Source: Alentia gelatinosa
Taxonomy: Eukaryota > Annelida > Polychaeta > Phyllodocida > Polynoidae
Direction of reading: 5' to 3'
DNA length: 64,000 nt
Assembly: GCA_950022655.1 (NCBI GenBank)
Contig: OX465579.1
Coordinates: forward strand, 46,231,950-46,295,949
Part shown: positions 24,290 through 35,649 of the stretch, piece by piece
How positions within the stretch are numbered: the stretch's first letter is position 1
How the letters are laid out: each line of letters opens with the position of its first letter
Made by a program: the position numbers and the translations under genes
Notes under the pieces: model-generated
Databases searched by the model: none
What the model was told of the DNA's origin: nothing
The model's input: the letters and a program-made list of their open reading frames with translations, nothing else

Positions 24290-24420
24290 ATATGAATTCC
24301 AAAGGGAATTGAGGCATGTGAGGCATGACAGCTCTTATGCCAGACTTATATTCCGAGAGGGGGACGACGTCCCTCTCGGATGGGGAATATATGGCGTCAT
24401 GCCAGATGGGGTCGACCATG
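24290..24420. repeat. palindrome at the truncated end of the DIRS remnant
   Basis: The arms CATGCC/GGCATG, ATGCCAGACTTATATTC / GAATATATGGCGTCAT and CCGAGAGGG/CCCTCTCGG fold around GGACGACGT. It may be part of a DIRS terminal or internal complementary region, or an unrelated foldback at the breakpoint. Confidence 0.55.
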
Positions 24421-25180
24421 ACCCGTGTCGTTGGATCTCCCCCACAGGGGTCCCCATAGCAAGTGCGCCGTGTTAGTAAACTCTGCGTAGGCCTCGGCGG
24501 CCGCCTCGTAGGAGCTCTCGACCCCTGCGAAGTCATCAATATAAGCCAGTGCCCGGAATGCCCCGGGCCTCAAGGAGGTAGGCGACCGCCAAGGTAGCGC
24601 GTTGGCAGGCCGAGGGCGACAGGCGTGCCCCAAACGGGCAGCACACGTCTAGGTAGTATAGGCCTCGGGCCTGTATGGACTGGAGAGGTAGGTCTCGAGG
24701 GTCGACCCTTAGCTGTTGATACGCTTGGGCGAGGTCGGCCTTCCAGAGCCAGGCCGACGCCTTTGATGTAGGCCGCGAGGTCAGTGGCCGTAGGGAGGAC
24801 ACATTGGCGAGCGTATTCTAGGTGGGGGCCGAGGCTGACCCCATCGTTGACGCTTGCTCCCTTTGGAAAGGACATATCGACGATAACGCATCTCTGGACT
24901 GTGCCGTGCTTGGGGTGACTCATGAGTGGGGCAGTAGCACACCATGGTTGAAAAGCTGGGCCGGCAAAGGGGCCTATGAGGGCGCCTGCGGCTAGCTCTT
25001 TGGCGACATAGGCGTCCACGTGCTCCATGTAGGCCGCGGCCGACGGGTCGTTGGTCCTGGTGGCCTCCGGGGGGGTCGAGAGCAGTGTATCCCGTAGGCC
25101 ATCCGTATTCGAGAAAATCAATGAGGCCCGCATCATGATACCCAATGAAGCGGTGGCGCCATTCCTGGATGGCGAGGCTG
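24390..25180 (-). pseudogene. DIRS-type reverse transcriptase, frameshifted and truncated
   Basis: Three overlapping minus frames together give one RT. 25145-24570 carries ALIGPFAGPAFQPWC, RCVIVDMSFP and GASVNDGVS, which are DIRS RT fingers signatures. 24802-24536 carries LWKADLAQAYQQL and CCPFGARLSPSACQRAT. 24633-24397 carries the catalytic ALAYIDDFAGVESS. Frame changes fall near 24755 and 24562. Sequence homologous to RNase H, the methyltransferase-like domain and the tyrosine recombinase expected of DIRS elements is absent after about 24390. The copy is therefore dead. The reading as DIRS rests on RT motifs and on the neighbouring Gag-like ORF. GC content is far above that of the surroundings. 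Confidence 0.85.
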
Positions 25181-25967
25181 GAGGGGACAGCGATACGGGC
25201 GCTGCGATAATTTGGGAGCCCCGTGCGTGCGATAGCCGTGTATGCCTCTCTGTAAAAACTGTATTTAGCCCAGGTGGGGCCTACCGGAGTTGGCCAAAGG
25301 GCGCAAACTACCAGGCTGTAGGCGTCCTGGGAGCAGAGGAGGGCGCCAGAACTCTTGATACGTGGCGCGACGGCGACAGCGCCCTGGCGCTGGAGGGGGC
25401 GAGGCCTGCTGGGGCATCGGGAGAGGCGGTGGTGGCGCCCGCGCGGTTTGCAGGCTTACAAAGAACATTCCCTATATTAACAACATGAAATTCGCCATCC
25501 ATGGCACCCCTAGCGAGGTTGTCGCTAAAATAGACGGGGGGGATGATGTACAAAGGCGGCGGCGGCGCCCTCCTCGGTGCCCGAGCCGCTACGGCGACTG
25601 CAAGCTGAAGCCACCGGTGCAGCACCCGCTGTGTCTTCGCGGGTGCTTACACCCAGGTCTGCGCTTGCGAGGACACTAGTGGCGCCATCTCGCGTAGGAG
25701 AGGCCGCACTACGCGGGTGTGCAGCGTGGCCGGGCGCTGGGCTGGGAGGACAACCGTCCCCGATCATTAATACATGAAACATTTGCCAAAGGGCGAAAAA
25801 CGTCGACAAAAGCATTCTCGTCCGCCAACGGGTGTCCCACGCTTCGACTACGGCTCCGTTGTGCCAACGGGCAACCGGCCAAAGGGCCTTCAGAGCAAAC
25901 AACATTCCCAACTCCTACGCGAGGGTTCGAGGGGGAGAGTGACCGAGCGCGGCCGGGTGGGACCGGC
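25181..25967 (-). other. degraded spacer between DIRS RT and Gag-like ORF
   Basis: GC-rich, with several mutually overlapping open frames on both strands that have biased Ala/Pro/Arg composition and no domain. This is probably the decayed 5' part of pol of the same element rather than separate genes. Confidence 0.5.
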
Positions 25968-27203
25968 CTACTGGCGAAAGAACTGGGCCCTTGCTGGTAG
26001 AGCCTGATGGTCGGCCCTGTGTAGGCCTGTCGGCCCTTTGTCCTCATTCCTCTGCTTTGTGCAGCAGACGCTCTCAGGGTGGGGGTAGGCTGAGCCCACA
26101 TAGGCGGCACAATAAGCGCATACATGAAGGAATGTTTTAGATCCATCCCAATGGCCTGTAGGCCGGTCACATCCCGACGGCCTATTGTAGGCCGGGCATG
26201 GTACTCCTGATGCCAGACTAATATCCCTGTCCTTTTTCTTGACACGGGAGCGGTCCTGACCGTTGTCAGCCGGTAGGCGGCCTACATATACCTGGGATAC
26301 CGCCCCCCTCATTAATTGGATTTTTGTTTCATAGAGCCAGGCCTTAGCTAGGCGGCCCTCGGCGATGGCGCCGAACACTTGTTCGGACCACCTGCATACT
26401 TGTACAAACTCAAAATCTCTTGAATCCTCTACCACCTCTTTAAAGTGTTTGAAGAGGGGGGGGATAAAAGCCGAGGGAAAGGCAGGGTCCTCTAGCATCC
26501 TCAAAATTCCCCAACAATACTCAGCAAGATTAAGTTCATTTAACTTAGACTTTACCCTCTCTGGGCCTTTGAAGACATATTTATGTGGGTAGAAAGGGGG
26601 CGTAACTGCGTCTGCAACGCGAGCCGTAGTAGACTCAAGTATCTGGCGGACGGCTGTCTCTATCTCTACGTCGGAGGTAGGCCTTATGTTGTCGGGGAAG
26701 GCGGCATTCCTACTGGCCGCCCTGAGTGCCTGGATGGCAGCGGTCACGTGGTCGGTCGCTTGTCGAGACCCCGCCTCGCTGGACACTGCGTAGTTGGCGG
26801 GAGCTGCAGCGCTGAGTCCAGTGTATCCCACGAGCGCTTGAGGAGTTGTAGAAGCCGTTGATGGGGCGCCAGACGATATAATCCGTAGGAGATCACTGTC
26901 CCGAGACGCCTGCTGAGTGCCTCCATCGATTTCTGTAGCCTTTGCGGAGCCTTTGATAGACTTTTCAAGACCTTGGGCCGCATCCGTTGCGGCGGTGCCC
27001 TGGGACCCAGCGCTTTGATGTGATGCCGCCATCTTTGAAGCCTGGGTGATTGCTGCTAAGGCGGCATGAAGTTCTTCAAGTTTTTCATCGAGGGCATCCA
27101 GTCGCTTATCGACTACTGTCTCGTTCGTTTCTCGGGTTGCTCCCGAAGTCTTCTTCGTTTTTTCTGCAGTTCTGCCTTTATCCTTACCCATGTTTAGGAT
27201 CAA
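25968..27203 (-). CDS. DIRS-element Gag-like protein (ORF1)
   Basis: A 411-residue frame lying just upstream of, and in the same orientation as, the DIRS reverse transcriptase. The Lys-rich start is followed by a predicted coiled coil (about 28-60, RLDALDEKLEELHAALAAI), an Ala/Ser-rich linker, and an alpha-helical middle (KSKLNELNLAEYCWGILRML region). A C-terminal Cys/His cluster (about 335-390) has CPAYNRPSGC, then HVCAYC and HPESVC, a layout typical of Gag-like ORF1 in animal DIRS elements (family knowledge). A likely nucleic-acid-binding structural protein. The first Met is followed closely by MGKDKG, so translation may start at the second Met (27191). The ORF is open, but the element is otherwise dead. 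Confidence 0.75.
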   Translation of the reverse strand: MILNMGKDKGRTAEKTKKTSGATRETNETVVDKRLDALDEKLEELHAALAAITQASKMAASHQSAGSQGTAATDAAQGLEKSIKGSAKATEIDGGTQQASRDSDLLRIISSGAPSTASTTPQALVGYTGLSAAAPANYAVSSEAGSRQATDHVTAAIQALRAASRNAAFPDNIRPTSDVEIETAVRQILESTTARVADAVTPPFYPHKYVFKGPERVKSKLNELNLAEYCWGILRMLEDPAFPSAFIPPLFKHFKEVVEDSRDFEFVQVCRWSEQVFGAIAEGRLAKAWLYETKIQLMRGAVSQVYVGRLPADNGQDRSRVKKKDRDISLASGVPCPAYNRPSGCDRPTGHWDGSKTFLHVCAYCAAYVGSAYPHPESVCCTKQRNEDKGPTGLHRADHQALPARAQFFRQ

Positions 27204-29629
27204 ATTGGACGGAGCCCGTAATCCAGTCTTTCAGAGTCTTTGAAAGTTGAGCGGCAGACTGGTTCTTCTGTTTGCCGACAGGGGGATGGTGTGGGTGCCG
27301 CTTGTCGCTAGGTGGCATCCGAGCACGCCTCCGCAGAATTACAGTGACATTTCCAATCCACCTCAACATTACTCTTAAATTTATTTTTTTGGGGGTGGGG
27401 GGGGGGGGGGGGGGGGGCCCAACAAACACCACAGCATCAAACAACCGTGTTTTATTGTCATTCTGCTTGACTAAAACATCCTGGTTATCTGATGCAGGGT
27501 GATGGTTGGTAGTCCTTCTGCTCCATTGATACACAGATGTAGGCATTGCTTTTGAATCCATTGAAAATAATTTATTGTGTGAGGTGGCAGGCCATCGTAG
27601 ACAATATCACCAAAGTCGAAGTATGTTAATGTACCGGTCGCTGGCTCTGGCCTTCCCGGGTTAGCAACCAAACTTTCGGAATAGATCATATCTAAAACTT
27701 GCTACACTATGGAACAAATACATAGGTCAGTTCAATTGGTTTTCGGTATGTTTTCAGCCTGATGACTATGCCTAATAAATCAAAACCAGACACATCAACT
27801 TAAAAATAGTTTATTTATCAGTTCCTAACAATCCATTAAGTTATGCTTCCACACAAAAAATGTCATCGTCTACAGTACCCTGACAGCAGGATTTCAGGTA
27901 AACCCAAGGGAGCTAAGCTATAAGCCAAAGCAAACAGTCTCAGCTACCACCGAGAGAGTTTGGTAAAACCTACTACCACTTTGTTGAGGCTCCAAGGGAT
28001 TTACTCCTCACACAGAGAATGCACAAAATAACCTGACAACCTGCTCTTGACTCAGCCTTATAATATACAAACCAATGTAGGTAATCCGTGTGCACTCGTG
28101 GCACTTGCGTGCACGGGCTCACCCGAATCATCACACAGCAGGGACGGTACTCTAAGTACTCTAGTGGAGAGCAAACACACCACCACTCAACTGACCTGAC
28201 CCCTACAGTAACATTGCCTGCTTATAGAAGAGAAGGGCTGTCTGTTGATCTATATATTTTCAAATTTTGGTGAGCATATAAACTTTGGGAGATGTTAATT
28301 TAATCACGTTGTCAATATGGGCGTTCAATTCTAAACGTTGGTACAGAAGTATTCTCAGGTATTTAAATATATTGAAATACTCTAGAAAATATTACTAAAT
28401 ACGTGGACCTGGTCATTTTTCTAGGCTGCTGTTGAGTTTAAAAAATCATAAGTTCTTTTTTTTTCGATTTATTGTCAGCTGATTTTGATTGGCCCGGTTC
28501 ACCGGTGCCAAGTTCGCAGGGTAACAGGTCCACCGTATACCAGAGTAGGATAGAAGTTGCCAACATTTCCCTAGCAGATTCTTTGTGGAGCTTGCACTTT
28601 TTCGGGGATTTGGAGATATCTGCTAGGAGACTTTTGGTGAAATGTCACATGGGCTACCCGGTGGGCGCCGATCAAGAAAGCGAACTCCTTCCCATAGATA
28701 TATACTGCTTAGGGGGATGCTAAAACTTAAAATCTATGACTAGTCCATTTCGGTACTGCGCTATACAATAGACGTAGCATTAGCTCCTATGGATGTGGAT
28801 GTGGATGGTATTTGGTATTATTTTTAATTAGTCTTCTGTTCATACAACCAAAGGTCGTAAATAAGCCCAGATCCGGTTTAAATATTTGCTGCACGCGATC
28901 TATACATGTCTAAAACACAGTCTGCCACTTGGTCCCATTACCAAAAAAGTTATTCAGTATCTACTCAAATCATATCAAAAGTAGATGCGTGTATGCCGAC
29001 AATATAACAAACAGATTATTTGTAACTCTACTTCTCCAGACAGTGGATTTACATAGCAATGAAGCGGGCTACTGTTTATTGATTTGTAGTAAACACTTGG
29101 TCTGTCCCCATCAAGCGGCGGTCATTGAAGGCTTCGGGATATACCCGCCCTATCCCGTCTTCATCCTCTGCCTCTGTAATGGTTAAGCTTTCAATTATCA
29201 CTAGACCAATGAACTTTGACTCCCTCCCCCTTCTCTGTGATCCTGCAGCGTAACTAGGCTTAAAGACGGTGGGTATCTTGCACAGAACTGAATGGGTCGA
29301 ACCTTCTGCTGCAGGTATTGCCCACGTAGCGATGTTTCCCTTGCGATAACCTTGAGATGTGCACATGGTTACCTAGCGGTTTCTGTCACTGTAGAGAGGC
29401 AAAGGTCACCGATAAGTTCCAGGTGCAAAGGTCATATCAAAAGAGGATATCATTCTTGGTTTAGTCTCACTCAACATTGTGTATTTTTGTTGTTTACGGT
29501 TATCGAGTTCAAAAATGAGAGAAAAATTTCCAGGAAGCCTCACTATACCCTTTTTCTTTCATATTCACCAATGTGAAAAGGTGTAGATTTGCATTTAAAT
29601 CTACACTCAGAAAAGAGAATACAAAATAG

Positions 29630-29631
<2 letters not shown>
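27204..29631. other. intergenic, poly-G tract and no gene
   Basis: It contains a T7-G tract at about 27381-27418. No gene is supported. The frame at 28472-28723 follows a pyrimidine tract ending TTGTCAG, but its product has no recognisable domain. Confidence 0.4.

Positions 29632-29700
<69 letters not shown>
29632..29700. repeat. (AT)n microsatellite, about 69 bp
   Basis: An uninterrupted TA dinucleotide run. The Tyr-Ile frame across it is an artefact. Confidence 0.95.
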
Positions 29701-29703
<3 letters not shown>

Positions 29704-32700
29704 AATTAGGCGACTCTTGTCCTTTTTGGAAGGGCAAAAGACGCCAACCAATGTCCCAGCAGCGGGGGATAAAAGGGGTTGCAAAAGGATTGGTGTAATG
29801 TCGCAAAGGGAAATGTCACAATCCAGGCAGACCTAGCGATATCGCACCGGGAAAATATCACAAGGGCACTTTGTCAGCGACTTCTACCCTGAAAAGGGTA
29901 AAAGTCTCTAAGTATACGTACTGGTCTTTCATGGGCAGCAACCTCGAAGAATACCAAATTAGCAGATAAGATACTCCTCAGCGTATATCATACACGGAGT
30001 ACCTTGATACAAAAATCAGCATAAATAAACGGAAGAAAACATGGGACTCCTTACCACCGGACTGTCATCAATCAGTAATCGTAGATGCCTTTAAGATAAG
30101 CGCAACAGCCTATTTGTTATGATCAATTTTCCAAATAAGCCATAGCGAATGGATTAAATGGACTCAGTGTAATAATCCATCTCCATCATATATACTCCTA
30201 CACAATAAACACTCATTTCTAGTTTTCTTTCCTTTTTTTTATTTGGAATATCTTGTTGTGGCTTATATGGATTTATGTGTGATATACTTATAATGGATCT
30301 TGTATGTTATGTCAGAATAACTCGTGCAAACGAAAGATACAATAGATATAAATCAAAAGAAATCTTGATAGAAAATGCAGTAAGCATGAACAAAACACAT
30401 GGCAGATGACAGTGCACTATTTCATAGTAGTTCTCTTTTCTCATTCAGAAATGATATTCACTTCTGGAAGGACAGGAGGAGATAATGCCTAATTATGTGG
30501 TTAGTAGACTTCTTATTTTCTAGATTCTACATTTGTGAAGGCATCGTTTCATCCGTGCTACACCGGCTTGGAATTATTCCTTGTGTGTTGGGTGCCAGAT
30601 GAAATGGAAATAGGACTACATGCAGTGCATATCAACTCCATGGACATTTTTTTTCGATAGCCCTCAACTATCTAAAAAGTCTGGTGTTTCTCTCCTTGTG
30701 GCCTTTTTATCACTATTGTGCTTGCCTAAAAATGGCTAAATCCCCGGGGAACGGTATCTAACTTCTAATTTGATGCTGCAAATATAATAGGAATGTTATA
30801 TATGATACACAACATAAAGATCAACTCTTATTCACAGTCTGTGTATATAGGTTACACAATGTTTGAGAAAATAAGGTATTTTCCCACAAAGTGATCTTCA
30901 AAATGGTTGTCTAACATAAATACAAATAGAAGGGACAGTCCATTAAAGTATCACGTAGACATTGTCAATTAATTAACCGATGTTATGCACAGCAGGACTT
31001 GGCTCCTCCTTCACGACAGAGACAGTCAGAGAAATTAATGTATATATGACGGTTCCCTGTTAATAGCACCATTGCTATATATGATATTAATTTAAGCATT
31101 GTCACTGTCGGATGAATTAGACACATAATGTGGATAGCGAACGCAGTGCGTGGGCCGTTGATGAACTAGTTGATGTAAACGAAAGAGATCACTAAAGATG
31201 GATTACTAGCCTCTAAGACAATACCCATCAGACAAACACTTTCAGAAGGAGACTGATTGGAGTAGCTTGGCAGATGTCCTGTGGGATTATACAATGACAA
31301 ATGGACTCAGAATGGCAGCGATCGTGGGAGCGAACATTAACTAATGCAATCATGGACTGAATAGGGAATAATTTAGAGAGGGATTTATGGTAGTCATGGC
31401 TCTCTGAATCATCGACTTGGACATTACTGTTTGACAAACATTGAATAATTAACCACTTATGGAATCAGAGCTTTAATGCTATTTTCATTGTTGTCTGTTC
31501 TATTTCATAATGCATGATCTTTACAGAGGGATTTGATTTTTCTAATTGAATGCATCCCATTCATGTACCTTTCCTTATTTATCTTCAACACACTTCCGTA
31601 GTTCTGTTGACAGAGATCTACAGTTTAAGACATCAAAAATTATGTTTCATAGTATGGAAGCAAAATCAGATTCGAAAAATTGACGTATGGCTGTTACTCT
31701 GTGCGAAAATAAACTGAAATCTATCTCCAACAGAAGAATCTATGACCTGATATCTCTAGATATACAGCATTAAAGCGGCTGGTAACCATCTTCGTCGCTT
31801 ACGTTAAAATCTCATATCAGCCCATCCATGCTTTCTCCTATCGTTGAAGGCTTGCCAGCATATTCAAATTTGTCCTTGCAACAACGATTGAAAAATAGTA
31901 ACTGTTTCCCGAACTGTTGTTTAAATAATCTGATTTTAGGTGAGGCTTTGTGGATGCATGACGTGTTGTCCTAACAGTCAATTTTCAAATTATGACTGAT
32001 TGAAAGATTATAGGGGACCATAAGTTGATATTTGAAGTTAACGCTGTGCAGATGCAACGCTGTCAATTATATTGTAGGTAGTAAGCATCACCCTTGAACA
32101 TCGATACAGTAAGATGCAGGTTGACCTCTTAGGGCTAGATGGTACCAATGCATGGGGATGTCTTTTGTAATTCGTTACCCTACCATCAAGCTTAGCCAGG
32201 CACGCAGACTTGTATTTCTCATTCCCCTGTAAAGCCGATAAGCCTAGATTTAAACATCCTATGAGTACATGTATTGTAATACGAAAACTTCAAACATAAA
32301 CCCTAACTAATTTCATTAATGGTAAATGCAAATTTCCGTTAGCTACATTTGTTGCTGCTCAATTATCTCTGATGAAAGCTATGTTCCTCTGTAAATTAAT
32401 GAACCATAATGTTTCCACAGTGAGAAGGAAATACTATCTCATGTCTTGCTTCATATTTGTTTCTTTGCCTCAACTTTCTCCTTTTTACGGATAAGGTAGA
32501 CCATTGACCTGCATGGTTTAGAACTGAGAACAGCTCTTTCGCACCCTCTGTCTCATTCATGGGGCTGGGGAGTGTGTGCTTGGCCCATGCCACCTCTTGT
32601 GAGATGTAGTGTGTGAAGGATGGTGTTAGTCCACGACCTGCACGTGTGAAATGAGCTGCCTCTTCCCCTCGTACACCTTCCATCTGCGTCTGTATGAAAA

Positions 32701-32727
32701 CCGCTCCTGTTATTTATTCTCCCGCAG
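29701..32727. other. intergenic, no gene seen
   Basis: AT-rich sequence with short frames only. No domains, repeats of note or RNA genes were recognised. Confidence 0.4.
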
Positions 32728-32909
32728 ATGGGTACTGGCAGGCGAACGTCGAGCGAGGCGTACGAAGATCCAGACAAGGCGAGCCGACAAGGACCTACTA
32801 CATACTGCAACCAGGAGTGACTCTCAGCTCCCAGGAGCAGATCCCAACAGCAACCACCTGGATTAACTCAGGCTCACATGGAACATTTGTCAAAGAACAT
32901 ACCCCGCCT
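32728..32909 (+). CDS. candidate coding exon, unknown product
   Basis: A strong acceptor (CTGTTATTTATTCTCCCGCAG, ending 32727) precedes a GC-rich open stretch. Read in phase 1 it gives GYWQANVERG...TYYILQPGVTLSS...TTWINSGSHGTF, which looks protein-like and contrasts with the AT-rich flanks. Either it stops at TAG 32919-32921 (a terminal exon) or it splices at a GTAAGC donor starting at 32910. No family was recognised. It lies 600 bp upstream of the GPCR start codon and could be the last exon of an upstream gene. Confidence 0.3.
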
Positions 32910-32921
32910 GTAAGCCCATAG

Positions 32922-33505
32922 CATGAGGCTTATGGAAAGGCTGCTTGGTGTTTGAGGCTTTAGCACTGGCCTATGAGCAGCTCAACGTGACGATGAAAGG
33001 TGGTATTGGGGTGCTGTCTATTCATAGTACATCATTGGTCCGGGATCTATGGATGAGACCCAGACATTGACCTGGAAGCAATTACTTGTTATCGATAAGC
33101 ATAGTCAACGCATCGCCAAGCGTCAAAGTTAAAGCCATTAAGATTACGAATATTGGAAATGTGCGTGACTAATGTCTTAACAGAACGCTTCAACCTCATT
33201 AGAAGATCATTGGAATCTGACTAATGTCTTGAGGGGTATGCAAGGTAGAGGACAAATTAGTATTACCTGTAGAGGCATTTGGGAATATGTTAGACGTCAG
33301 ACGTGTGATAAGTTGAATGCTGACAGGGAACATCAGGTAAACATGGTCATGAGTAGCCAGTGAGCGGGTCTGACACTATGAACAGTTCGTGAACAGCGAG
33401 CAGAACCCCCACAGCGCTTCTGACCAGTTGCCAGCCTTGCATCTCTGAGCCCACCGCCTTCTGAGAGGGAAGTGCCAGAGTACATCAACTTTACCAATCA
33501 TCAGC
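32922..33505 (+). promoter_or_regulatory. upstream region and probable 5' UTR of the GPCR gene
   Basis: From about 33361 the sequence becomes GC-richer and is compatible with a 5' UTR. A five-codon-length upstream frame (ATG 33378 to TGA 33390-33392) lies in it. No TATA box or initiator was identified, so the transcription start is unknown. Confidence 0.35.
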
Positions 33506-33571
33506 ATGAACACCTACGGAGACTACGACTACGCTCATCACATCCCGGCCAACAGGGTCGATTCTGTGCAG
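33506..33571 (+). CDS. class A GPCR, exon 1 (extracellular N-terminus)
   Basis: ATG at 33506 opens 22 codons: MNTYGDYDYAHHIPANRVDS then VQ. The exon ends in CAG followed by a consensus donor GTGAGT (33572). It joins in phase 0 to exon 2 at 46429, giving VQ-TQWSDDP, a typical short N-terminus before TM1. Tyr 4, 7 and 9 sit among Asp/Gly and would suit tyrosine sulfation (inference). No signal peptide is present, as is usual for this class. Support is the frame, donor and join; a cDNA would settle it. Confidence 0.7.
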
Positions 33572-34269
33572 GTGAGTCCCAATACTACATCTAATGAACC
33601 GCTCTAGTGTAGCATAATAAAGAACATCCTATCAGAACCATTTAACATTGCATAATGCTATATTCATTCTTGATCTTAGAGTGCAATTAAGTATTACTAA
33701 TTCAGCACCATCATTCAACGTTGGCATTTTAGAAATCTGTGTATGTACATTTTGCTTTTTGTATTGAACTTTTTCTAATCAGTAGCCGCCAACAAAAGAA
33801 CACCACTTTGTTGGCATAACAAGTAACCAAATCCAGACCCAATTAGTAACTTGGGGGATTGTATTGACACGAGTATGGTCTCATATTCATCTTCAAGGAA
33901 GGTTTCTTGACTTTGTTGCTTGTCAATTAAAAGGAGTTTCTCGATGAGTGTCGTATTTTACAGATAGTATGCTTAGACATGTGAATCGTCTGCCAGCCAT
34001 ATCATAATTACAGCCACACGAAACGGTTCTATAGGGTGTTATTTTACTCTTTATCCAAATAATTAATTCAACATATTTGAATATTACCTTTATATTAAAT
34101 TTCACGCAATCATAAGAGGCAGCAGTGCATCTTTTTCTTATCAGATGTGCTGTCTCACAAAGAAAATGATCCTCAAAGTCTTGTTTCCATTTTTGGATTT
34201 TTGAATCCCGATAAATTTGCCAGCTATCACAGAGCGGTTTTTTTTAAGCTGTTTTCATTTATAAAAGAA

Positions 34270-34750
34270 GATTTCAATAAGTTGGGTCTATCCTAGATGC
34301 CTGAAATAATATGTCCGGTCTAAATGACACCCAAAAGATGCCATCTATCATAGATGCAGTATCCATGAGCCAATTACAAAGGCTTCAGAATCGAGGTTTG
34401 AGAATTGTGAACAGGTGTGGGGCAAGGGATGTAAGCACGGATCATCTGCATAGCTTGTTAAATGTTGAAAGACTTGAAAAGAGAAGGATGAGACAGATGC
34501 TAAGCTTGACTTACAAGCGTGCTGGGGATAGCCGACAACGTTGATACTAACATTAGGGGAACCGGGAAAGATGCAAACATTCGCCTAAATGCCTACCGCT
34601 TTAAGGGTAATGGAAACAAAAAGAGCCCCAACTACAGATGCACACAGCTATGGGATAAGCTGAAGGCAGAAACGCAAAGGGCTGCATCGAAACCCGAGTT
34701 AAAAGAACTGGTGGGAAATGAGGGTAAAAACATGGGCTGCCGGTAAGCAC
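34270..34750 (+). pseudogene. CR1-like LINE reverse transcriptase, 3' fragment
   Basis: A first frame (34311-34544) gives LQRLQNRGLRIVN...LHSLLNVERLEKRRMRQMLSLTYK, the region after the palm of CR1/jockey-type RTs. A second frame shifted by one base (34519-34746) continues with DANIRLNAYR...SPNYRCTQLWDKLKAE, the usual C-terminus. The frameshift and 5' truncation make it a dead copy. It lies in intron 1 in the same orientation as the gene. Confidence 0.8.
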
Positions 34751-35039
34751 CCCAAGATGACCCCTCTCGTCCCTCTTGTCCAAAGTAGTGGTAGCATTTG
34801 AGTAAATCACTGATCGTTGCATGATTGTACAACATTGTAGGTAGTGTAAAGTATCACATAAAATTATAATATAAGCTGCTAGAGTATATTGTATAAATAT
34901 CATTATCTCTCATCCTCCAGCAACAGCTATTGTATGCTTCAACGTATGGATATACCCTTGTTCATGGAAGACCTGCCAATAGGTAGAATGAATAAAGGTT
35001 TATCAAAGAAAAAAAGGTGGGGCATGTATAAATCACACT

Positions 35040-35530
35040 ATAACATGAATTTACAGTGAGTGTAGTTATTATGCTACACACAGTTACATAGATACACAGA
35101 GATAAAGCAAGATATAGATACAAAGACAGACATATATTCACAGACGGAAAAGTATACACAGTCACACTTTCTCTCAGTCACACACTGGCATGTACACTTT
35201 CAGATACATACAGACACATACACTGACAGAATGGGTTATCCAGACAGGCAAAGGCAAACACATACAAATACAGATATATAGATAAACATATGATACACAT
35301 ACATAACCCCCTCCCTACATAGACAAATCATGTTTACAAATATCCTTTGCAGGACCGGTAGAACCTTGACCCTACATGTCATGGCTCACTACTCTGCCCC
35401 CTTTCTCTCAACTGGCCTTGTAAATTCATTTGGAAACATGCACAATTCAGGGAGACTACCCTGTGTAAATACAGATACACAGATACACGTACACAGATAT
35501 ACATAGATATAGAGCATATCGTATTAGGTA
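35040..35530. repeat. degenerate ACAGATACA-rich low-complexity tract
   Basis: Loose repetition of ACAGATACA/ATACACAGATA motifs without a fixed period. The start (GTGAGTGTAGTTATTA) is also found near 38906, next to a similar CAGATACATGG stretch, so both may derive from one dispersed repeat. Confidence 0.5.
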
Positions 35531-35649
35531 CCATGTCTGACGGGCGTGTAGGCGGGGCTTACTCTTTAGGGTTAATTAACAGAGCCTAATTTGTTTATAT
35601 AAGCTTTAAGGCATAAGTGGTATCCCTTTTCACAAGCTTCAAGAGAGCT

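Larger units (their letters stand above)
24390..27203 (-). mobile_element. truncated DIRS retrotransposon
   Basis: Order on the minus strand: Gag-like ORF (27203-25968), decayed spacer, frameshifted RT (25180-24390), then a break. A sharp GC-rich island in AT-rich DNA marks the insertion. The 5' terminus is somewhere right of 27203; the interrupted poly-G at 27391-27418 is one possible edge. Confidence 0.8.

Noticed and set aside
25051..26007. Several 66-178 codon frames on both strands in the DIRS area
   Set aside because: GC-rich, stop-poor DNA makes open frames by chance; products are Pro/Arg/Ala-rich with no domain, whereas the Gag-like and RT frames have clear motifs.
28472..28723. 83-codon frame after a T-rich tract ending TTGTCAG
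   Set aside because: Plausible acceptor but no domain, no good donor and no partner exon; not listed as an exon.
29076..29366. 96-codon minus frame
   Set aside because: No domain or splice context; ordinary composition.
29543..29806. Tyr-Ile repeat protein across the AT tract
   Set aside because: Translation of an (AT)n microsatellite.
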